Assembly (NCBI RefSeq): GCF_910592395.1
Contig: NC_088324.1
Location: forward strand, 13,852,953-13,916,952
DNA from: Lineus longissimus
Lineage: Eukaryota > Nemertea > Pilidiophora > Heteronemertea > Lineidae
Reading direction: 5' to 3'
Length of the DNA: 64,000 nt
Below are positions 25,988 through 35,243 of the stretch, one piece after another (the stretch's first letter is position 1; each line of letters starts with the position of its first letter). The notes below the pieces were generated by a model. The model worked only from the letters and a program-made list of their open reading frames with translations, was not told the origin of the DNA and made no database searches. The position numbers and the translations under genes were made by a program.

Positions 25988-28900
25988 TATTTTGATAATT
26001 GCTGTTGCGACGCTATCAAGTAAGTTCTTATCGGCAATATTGTTCATTTCCTTATTCAAAATAAACGCTTTACGTGTTAAAAGAAGTATGACTTGTAAGT
26101 CGCAGTTAGGAATATCGAGAATCAACACAAAGAAAGTCTCGTGGACAACGCCGTATCATATTTTGGAATCACCAAAACTTCGCAATGCCTCATAACGAAA
26201 ACTTTTGGAAAGCTAAAGTTAATGATGTATAATCTGCTACATGTCTCCGTGACTGGATTGCTAACCATTGGTATGGTACCAAAAAAGATATTCGTCTCTT
26301 TTTCTATTCATATCTTTTTCTGGTTGTTTTCAGTGTATCATGAGGTGGCATCTCATCAGCACGAACATCTCATGATGAGGGTGATGTTTACAGAAAAGAG
26401 AATGGGTTGCCCGTCAGGAAGCGCTAAACATCAGATTGCCTCTTACTACGGCTGCTTTACCGAATCAGAATCAGGTAAGTGATGTCAGCCACACTTTCTG
26501 CTATTTTCATTTGACGATTTCCGCCACCCCTTCAATTTTATTCGTAAAGGACCATGTAGCTACATGTACAGGCACACACATAGATTCATGTCTAACGACC
26601 GTAACTCAAATCGGCATACTGGTATGTTTCGCGATACGTTGTGTCTACTCCCTTTTTATCGTTGAGTCTGTAATGCTGTTGCATGGTAATTCTCTTTCTC
26701 TCTTCATTCTAAAAGGTCGCATACCTAAGCATCACACAAGATCCAGCTACCGGAGCCGTATGTATATAAAAAAATCATTGAGACATGTCAAGTTTCCTGA
26801 GAAAGCCGAGCCAAGGTCCTCATATAGAGAGAGTAATTCAACTTGGGTGTAGAATATCTAAACAAGTGTTTCTGCGTTCTACTTCGCATCACACACCGCT
26901 GCAAAATGGCGGATTCTACGCACAAAAGGTGAGGTCGTCCCAGCTGTAGGCCTACATTATACGCAACGATACATACATCTTGACTCTAAATGTCATATTT
27001 TTCAGGGGGATCATCTGTCTCTTCAATGAGTTCTCGCTATGGTTCTCGTTCTTCGTATTCAACGAGCTCCCGCTATGGGTCTAGCCCTTTATACAGATCG
27101 AAATCTCGCTATGGCTCCAGTTCCTCGCGGTACCCAACAAGTTCTCGCTATGGCTCTCGTTCTTCGTACCCAACGAGCTCCCGCTATGGTTCCAGCTCTT
27201 CGTATCGATCGAAATCTCGCTATGGTCCTCGCTCTTCGTATCCAACGAGCTCCCGCTATGGTTCCAGCTCTTCGTATCGATCGAAATCTCGCTATGGTTC
27301 ACGTTCTTCGTATCCAACGAGCTCCCGCTATGGTTCCAGCTCTTCGTACCGATCGCAATCTCGCTATGGCTCCAGTTCCTCGCGGTATCCCACGAGTTCT
27401 CGCTATGGTTCGAGTTCTTATTCATCGAGACGCCGATCAAGATATCCAGCGTCATCAAGCTCGAAATACAGTAAGTTCAACAAAGGGAGGTCCTTTTTGA
27501 AATATATGTAAAACGATTTCGGCTCTAAAATGAGACATTTGGTATCAAAATATGGAAACAGAAAGACCTAAAACATGGTAACAGCGCGACCCTAAGTGGC
27601 AAAATCTATAACAGGGTGACTGACCTAAAGTGTACACCGGTAACAGCCCGACATTAAGTGTCAAAACATGATAAAAGCAAGACATCATTATTGTCCAAAT
27701 ATGATAACAGCTCGGAAATTGATCGAGGTTTTGTAGTTCATTGGTATCTTCCTTCGACCAGCTTTGATAGTTTAGGTCTATCAACGATTTTACAAAGCAC
27801 ATGAATGTGACATGTAATTATCTGCCTGATATCACTGTAAATGCATATATTTTCAGAAAGATATGAGGCAGTGTTCTCGACCAGTAAATACGGGTGTTAT
27901 AGTTCATCGACAAGGACGACCAAGGTCGCCAAGATTGGTGAATACTACGCCTGCTTCCTTTTTTCGAATCCAACAACATCTCGCTATGGTTCGAGTTCTT
28001 CGTATCCAACGAGCTCCCGCTATGGTTCCAGCTCTTACCGATCGAAATCTCGCTATGGTTCACGTTCTTCGTATCCAACGAGCTCCCGCTATGGTTCCAG
28101 GTCTTCGTATCGATCGAAATCTCGCTATGGTTCACGTTCTTCGTATCCAACGAGCTCCCGCTATGGTTCCAGCTCTTCGTATCGATCGCAATCTCGCCAT
28201 GGCTCCAGTTCCTCGCGGTATCCCACTAGTTCTCGCTATGGTTCGAGTTCTTATTCATCGAGACGCCGATCAAGATATCCTTCGTCATCAAGCTCGAAAT
28301 CCAGTAAGTTCAACAAAGGGAGGTCCTTTTTGAAATACATGTAAAACGATTTCGGCTCTAAAATGAGACATTTGGTATCAAAATATGGAAACAGAAAGAC
28401 CTAAAACATTGTAACCGCGCGACCCTAAGTGACTAAATCTATAACAGGGTGACTGACCTAAAGTGTACACCGGTAACAGCTCGACATTAAGTGTCAAAAC
28501 ATGATAACAGCAAGACATCATTATTGTCCAAATATGATAACAGCTCGGAAATTGATCGAGGTTTTGTAGTTCATTGGTATCTTCCTTCGACTAGCTTTGA
28601 TAGTTTTGGTCTATGAAAGATTTTACAAAGCACATGAATGTGACATGTAATTATCTGCCTGATATCACTGTAAATGCATATATTTTCAGAAAGATATGAG
28701 GCAGTGTTCTCGACCAGTAAATACGGGTGTTATAGTTCATCGCCAAGGACGACCAAGGTCGCCAAGATTGGTGAATACTACGCCTGCTTCCTTTCTTCGA
28801 ATCCAACAACATCTCGCTATGGTTCGAGTTCTTCGTATCCAACGAGCTCCCGCTATGGTTCCAGCTCTTACCGATCGAAATCTCGCTATGGTTCACGTTC

Positions 28901-31900
28901 TTCGTATCCAACGAGCTCCCGCTATGGTTCCAGGTCTTCGTACCGATCGAAATCTCGCTATGGTTCTCATTCGTCGTATCCAACGAGCTCCCGCTATGGT
29001 TCCAGCTCTTCGTACCGATCGAAATATCTCCATGGCTCCAGTTCCTCGCGGTATCCCACGAGTTCTCGCTATGGTTCGAGTTCTTATTCATCGAGACGCC
29101 GATCAAGATATCCTTCGTCATCAAGCTCGAAATACAGTAAGTTCAACAAAGGGAGGTCCTTTTTCAAGGATATGTAAAACTATTTCGGCTGTAAAATGAG
29201 ACATTTGGTATCAAAATATGGAAACAGAAAGACCTAAAACATTGTAACAGCGCGACCCTAAGTGACAAAATCTATAACAGGGTGACTGACCTAAAGTGTA
29301 CACCGGTAACAGCTGGACATTAAGTGTCAAAACATGATAACAGCAAGTCATCATTATTGTCTAAATATGATAACAGCTCGGAAATTGATCGAGATTTTGT
29401 AGTTCATTGGTATCTTCCTTCGACTAGCTTTGATAGTTTTGGTCTATGAAAGATTTTACAAAGCACATGAATGTGACATGTAATTATCTGCCTGATATCA
29501 CTGTAAATGCATATATTTTCAGAAAGATATGAGGCAGTGTTCTCGACCAGTAAATACGCGTGTTATAGTTCATCGCCAAGGACGACCAAGGTCGCCAAGA
29601 TTGGTGAATACTACGCCTGCTTCCTTTCTTCGAATCCAACAACATCTCGCTATGGTTCGAGTTCTTCGTATCCAACGAGCTCCCGCTATGGTTCCAGCTC
29701 TTACCGATCGAAATCTCGCTATGGTTCACGTTCTTCGTATCCAACGAGCTCCCGCTATGGTTCCAGGTCTTCGTACCGATCGAAATCTCGCTATGGTTCT
29801 CATTCTTCGTATCCAACGAGCTCCCGCTATGGTTCCAGCTCTTCGTATCGATCGCAATCTCGCCATGGCTCCAGTTCCTCGCGGTATCCCACGAGTTCTC
29901 GCTATGGTTCGAGTTCTTATTCATCGAGACGCCGATCAAGATATCCTTCGTCATCAAGCTCGAAATCCAGTAAGTTCAACAAAGGGAGGTCCTTTTTGAA
30001 ATATATGTAAAACGATTTCAGCTCTAAAATGAGACATTTGGTATCAAAATATGGAAACAGAAAGACCTAAAACATGGTAACAGCGCGACCCTAAGTGGCA
30101 AAATCTATAACAGGGTGACTGACCTAAAGTTTACACCGGTAACAGCTGGACATTAAGTGTCAAAACATGATAACAGCAAGTCATCATTATTGTCCAAATA
30201 TGATAACAGCTCGGAAATTGATCGAGATTTTGTAGATTGGTATCTTCCTTCGACTAGCTTTGATAGTTTTGGTCTATGAAAGATTTTACAAAGCACATGA
30301 ATGTGACATGTAATTATCTGCCCGATATCACTGTAAATGCATATATTTTCAGAAAGATATGAGGCAGCGTTCTCGGCCAGTAAATACGGGTGCTCTAGTT
30401 CATCGCCAAGGACGACCAAGGTCGCCAAGATTGGTGATTACTACGCCTGCTTCCTTTCTTCGTATCCAACAACATCTCGCTATGGTCCTCGCTCTTCGTA
30501 TCCAACGAGCTCCCGCTATGGTTCCAGCTCTTACCGATCGAAATCTCGCTATGGTTCACGTTCTTCGTATCCAACGAGCTCCCGCTATGGTTCCAGGTCT
30601 TCGTATCGATCGAAATCTCGCTATGGTTCACGTTCTTCGTATCCAACGAGCTCCCGCTATGGTTCCAGCTCTTCGTATCGATCGCAATCTCGCTATGGCT
30701 CCAGTTCCTCGCGATATCCCACTAGTTCTCGCTATGGTTCGAGTTCTTATTCATCGAGACGCCGATCAAGATATCCTTCGTCATCGAGCTCGAAATCCAG
30801 TAAGTTGGCATGGCAATAGTTTTAAATGCTCCAGTTGGGAATTACTTTCACAGAACCAACATTCAAATCTATTCTCTGAGGTCCACCGTCACGGGAAATC
30901 ATACTATCATTTTATACGAATGTTCCTTTACTTGTTTATTTTGTTTGCTCTGATATATATTTTCCTCTTATATCTAAGTCTCCTCTTTCAGATGAATATG
31001 AGGTGGTTTTTAGAGATGAGAGCCGCAGATGTCATGCAAGTCCTCACAACAACATCAAGGTGTTTCAAATAGGAGGGTACTTCATTTGCGCCGCACCAAA
31101 GAGGCCAAGTAGGTAAACTCATAGTCCATGGTTGGGTTTACAATTTAATATTTACAGTTTAGATTTCGAGATTTGACCGTATATAGGAACGAAAAAGAAA
31201 AATTTAAGGAAGAGTGTTGTAAGAATGCACAAAGGAAGAAAACCACACATAATGGTTTGATTACTTGTCTGTTGTTTCCATTTTAGGTTCAAGATATTCT
31301 AGCAGTTCTGGATCAAGGTACCGGTCATCAGGCAGGAGTTATGGCTCGTCATCCTACGGCTCTTCGCGGAGGCCAGGTTACGCGTCATCAGGAAGTAGGT
31401 ACGGCTCGTCACCCTACAGCCCTTCGCGAAGGCCTAGTTACAGGTCATCAGGAGGGAGTTATGGGTTGTCACGGAGATCGAATGCCAGAGCAGCTCGCTT
31501 CAATTTATATGGTAAGTGTGTACGATTATACAAATACTTGTAGGTGATGACACATAACAAGATTAGGAATAGCGTCCTTGTCACCAGAAACGATCAACGT
31601 TCAAAAGTGCTTGCTCAAAGGTCACAACGTTTTTAGATAACCAAGGCCTGTGTCAAAGTGCTTCGTACGACTTTCCCTTTTTTTCAGGGCCTCCTGGATC
31701 AGGCTTCACAAAGGAAGACAAGATGAATGGTATGCAATGCTGCTTCTCCCGCGCTTTTTGGACAAGTAGTCTTGTCGGCCGTGTTTGTTCTTAGACAAGT
31801 TATTAAGATACAGAACCTAAATAAAAAGCAAACAGTTTTAAAAATCGAACGGAGTTATAATAAAAAGCTGTAAAAGTCTTTTGCGTCATCGAGCACTGCT

Positions 31901-34388
31901 TACGGGGCCCGATGTGCCACTCGAAATCACTGTCATCGTTACTCATTGAAAAGAGCGTGGAATCGATACAATTTTTTCTTAAAAGTAACGATATATGTTT
32001 CATTTGCCTAATTACTACACGTATGTACATTCTTTAACTAATGTATACGCATACTGTTTTTTTACATTCTTCCAATTTATGGATATTGTTGTTCTCTCTA
32101 GCAACTAGGGAATGGCAGGCCGCGACTCATAAGTTCAACGTCCTTAAAGCTAGGGATGGTCGTAAGTATCAAGGCCTTGCTTTCCCTTTTGACACAAAAT
32201 GACAAGTGCATGAACAAAGAATACATGACTTAGAAACGTATAACAATCTAGAATCCAAACTGAGACCAAGCGAAAGATGATACCAATGCATTGAAGCTGG
32301 AATATTGGGTGGTTTTGCCTTACCTGTACATCTAATACCAAAATGTATATGGAATATTGGGTGGTTTTGCCTTACCTGTACATCTAATACCAAAATGTAT
32401 ATGGAATATTGGGTGGTTTTGCCTTACCTGTACATCTAATACCAAAATGTATATGGAATACTGGGTGGTTTTGCCTTACCTGTACATCTAATACCAAAAT
32501 GTATATAGAATGTTTCCCCCAGAGGGATAGAGGATATATGCTGCCCCTACATTTTATTACACTACACTACACGTCCTATATACATTATAAGGCAGTGCAC
32601 GTAAAAAACTAAAATGCCTTGGAAAAGCTATCAGTATTTCTCTTCAAATTGCTCGTTCCTGGTCATACTTTGTTCGACATGATCGAACGACGAATATAGG
32701 CCTTTGAAGAAAGTGTTACACTTTACATAGATAGTAGAAGTCTTTTCACTTATATTGTAGCTTCATCTCTGGAGGCTCAAGAAGCAAGAAAGGTAGGCTG
32801 ATCAAGGTCTTGTACATGTCGGGTAATTTAAGGTTGATAAAGTTAACTTTACCGATTAAACTATTCTGCCAATATCCTGGGTTCGTGGTCGTTTTTGGTA
32901 TACCAGCTTTTTTTTCAGCATTCGCTCTTTGTAAAGGATCAATCGATATTTAGAATATAATTGATATTTATGTAGATTCTATTTATATTTCGACTACAAT
33001 TAATATTTAAACTACAATTACATAGTTAGACTACAATTGATATTTAGACTATTCAGACTGTCTTCCAAGGAATCAACAAACTCACTGATCGATCATTCTT
33101 ACTCGTTTGTTGCAGGACGCCCTGGCGAAGGGTAAGAAATACATTGGTAAGTGTGGTGAAATTAGTCAGATGACCATCATCATTTACCCCAGCTTGCGCG
33201 TGTCTGTAACATGCGATTAAACTGATCTAGCCGCAAATTACCAAAACCAAATTACCACATCTACTGTATCATTTTGGTTAAACAGTTGTATAACTTCGAC
33301 TGTTTATTCAAGAGTCCTCTTAGAAGATAAATCTATCTAATCTTTCGTGTTTCAATCACCAATTATTTGAGGTTCTTATAAGGAGATTGATTCTCAAATT
33401 CAGACATTCTTCAGAAAGTTAATGCCTACCGGCGCCAGAAGATGAGGTCTTCTAAATCGGTAAGTAGAGTGAGGTTGTATACCATTTACGACCCTGACAT
33501 ACACTTCGTGACTTTATCAGTCGTACATGTATAAGTCGGCCATGTCCTTGCTCGCTTTGTGGGCATGAATTCGTTGTCCTTGCACACTGCAGCACAGCAC
33601 TTAGTCATGCACATGCGTATATATAACCGCATGGAAAATGTTGAAACTGTTGAGATCGTGGCTTCAAAAACCGACAATACCTTTACACGTCCTATCGGGA
33701 GCGTCTCCAGTCTTAAAACATGATAAAAGGGTGCAGTCAGTACACTTTGACCTCAAAACTCTTACCAGAAAATATATTTTATTGTGACATGATGAAGCTT
33801 TTCTTAAATTTTAGTCGTATCCCAGTTCAAGTTCTAGTTACAACCGACGATCTAGTTCCAGCTATAGCCGGAGATCTCAATACGGTAGCTCCAGCCCCAG
33901 CTATAGCAGAAGATCTAGTTTGGGATACGGTAGACGATCCAGTTCCGGTGATGGTGGTTCGAGCTCTTCCGGTATGACAACGTGCTTAGCGCTATTTTTA
34001 TATTTAGACAAACAGTATTCTTGAGAGCTCCTCGGTCAAGAAATATCATTTTCGGGCTTAAATACATAAATGGTCTTGGATGCATGTACATGTGTACATC
34101 ATGCACTCGATAAAGTCAAGGCAAACTGCGGATTTGTCTTCCTCAACTGACATGACGGATGCCTGTACTGTCTGTTCACTTTAAGTAAATTGTCCCTGTT
34201 TTCAATGAACACCACGATACTATATATCAAAGGCCGTGTTCGTTACTTCCGAAATTTGAAATGTTTTTCTGATCATGTTTCAGTCTCGGGCACACAGGTC
34301 TAACTCGTCCAGCTCGTACGGAAATTCCCGAAGAACGAGTTATGGTAATGATGAAAAGCGTCAGTCATCACTTTATCCCTGGTCTTAA
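25977..34388 (+). CDS. Secreted Ser/Tyr/Arg/Gly-rich repeat protein (SRYG protein)
   Basis: Proposed coding exons: 25977-26019, 26334-26474, 26716-26757, 27006-27470, 27857-28303, 28690-29136, 29523-29969, 30353-30799, 30992-31108, 31287-31511, 31688-31729, 32102-32161, 32761-32792, 33116-33146, 33404-33459, then 33815-33971 and/or 34284-34388. All junctions up to exon 15 are GT-AG and in phase, giving 1014 codons; most introns are phase 1. Exon 1 encodes a signal-peptide-like MAGHILIIAVATLS. The body alternates a two-Cys module (exons 2, 5-8, 9) with 12-residue SRYG repeats (exons 3-4, 5-8, 10). Exons 11-15 encode a charged, Lys/Ala-rich, probably helical stretch, and exon 16 is again Ser/Tyr/Arg-rich. 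Composition suggests an extracellular structural or adhesive role, which is inference. AATAAA lies at 34581. I know no named family; the last exons are uncertain. Confidence 0.75.
27006..27470 (+). repeat. Exon 4 coding minisatellite, SRYG 12-residue repeats
   Basis: This exon encodes 155 residues built almost wholly from two alternating 12-residue forms, SRYGSSSSYRSK and SRYGSRSSYPTS, so the DNA period is 36 bp with a 72-bp higher order. SRYG occurs 11 times. Open frames on the antisense strand and in the second frame are shadows of this repetition. The exon ends with an Arg-rich SSRRRSRYP segment, a sequence shared with exons 5-8. Confidence 0.85.
27471..30799 (+). repeat. 833-bp exon-intron tandem duplication, four copies
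   Basis: Exons at 27857, 28690, 29523 and 30353 are each 447 bp. The introns before them are 386, 386, 386 and 383 bp, so the period is 833, 833 and 830 bp. Exons and introns are similarly close to identical, including non-coding runs such as tgataacagctcgg. All four exons are phase 1-1, so each duplication adds 149 residues without breaking the frame. Exon 4's end and its intron belong to the same family. Similarity stops at the donor of exon 8, whose intron reads gtaagttggc instead of gtaagttcaac. Confidence 0.92.
32299..32508. repeat. 52-bp minisatellite, four copies, in SRYG intron 12
   Basis: Units starting ggaatattgggtgg recur at 32299, 32351, 32403 and 32455 with only a base or two of difference. 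Each contains cttacctgtacatc, whose reverse complement carries a donor-like CAGGTAAG-type signal. The reading is on the wrong strand for the gene, so no splicing role is implied. It lies between exons 12 and 13. Confidence 0.9.
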
Positions 34389-34580
34389 TTCATCGAATAA
34401 CTAAAGACCAATTGCAAATGGTAAAAATATGAAATCCTATTGGCAGTTGGCTAACTTAGCTTTGCGGTCTCAGTCCAGAATGTGTAGGACAAATTACGAT
34501 TACCAGGTTTCACAGAAGTTCACATGCCGTAAGATTCGCTTCGACCAACATTGGCGAAAATATATAATTCTGGCCTTGTC

Positions 34581-34586
34581 AATAAA
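34581..34586 (+). terminator. Poly(A) signal candidate for the SRYG gene
   Basis: AATAAA occurs 193 bp after the stop of the proposed terminal exon (34386-34388). A further exon-like piece at 34747-34802 (acceptor ttttaaacag, short frame to TAA) lies downstream and could be an alternative last exon, but I saw no AATAAA soon after it. Confidence 0.5.
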
Positions 34587-34802
34587 GTATATATAATTTT
34601 GCGAAAAGAATGACAAAGAACACAAAAAAACGATCCTTGTTATAAAGATTTATTGCAAAATTGACATATGTGCTTCAAAAATACTTCATTTTCTTTCGGA
34701 TGGGAATGTCTTTTACTAATTCACGACTTGTGACTGTTTTAAACAGTTGTCCTTAGTCGTGAATCCGTACGAGACCTTCATAAATCCTTGCAAGAGACTT
34801 AA

Positions 34803-35243
34803 AAATAAGAAGGATGACGAGTGGGGCGCTGATGATCACTGTCCAGTTAAATCGCCTGTGCATTACTCTCACTCGGTTCCATCACATTACCGTTTCACCA
34901 GTCATCAGTTACCAGCTGATATACAGTTAGGCCTACAAAGCGTCCATTATTTTAATTATTCAACATATGTGTATGGCATCAATTGATCCAGATGATGGCC
35001 ACAGTCCTCATGATAATTTGAGTTAGACTGGGTCTGCTGTTGTTTTTGCCTTACAGAGTGAAAATATTCTCGTTTTATTCTCCTCGAGGACTGAATCGGC
35101 GCAATAATCGGCAGGCATCGCAAACACATTCTGAATGCGTTCTTTCTGCATTTTGATTTCATAGCCTATCGACTGTGGCGCTGATTCTGTTAAATGCGCC
35201 AAGTAGGACAGAAACGGAAGAAGAGTCAATGTTATTCGAAATG
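34803..35243. other. Spacer between convergent SRYG and GALNT genes
   Basis: About 440 bp with no supported coding sequence. It holds a minus-strand AATAAA (tttatt at 35074-35079), 165 bp past the GALNT stop, which is the likely 3' end signal of that gene. Another minus-strand AATAAA at 35262-35267 lies inside the last GALNT codons and is probably incidental. Confidence 0.5.

Noticed and set aside
27081-30646. Long antisense and second-frame open frames over the SRYG exons (e.g. NHSGSSLDTK repeats, MVPALRIDRN repeats)
   Set aside because: They are by-products of the 36-bp coding repeat read in other frames. Only the plus frame has a matching signal exon and consistent splice phases.
34747-34986. 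79-codon open frame starting MSLVVNPYETF
   Set aside because: It has no recognisable features. The same region makes more sense as a possible alternative last exon read in another frame, and even that is weak.
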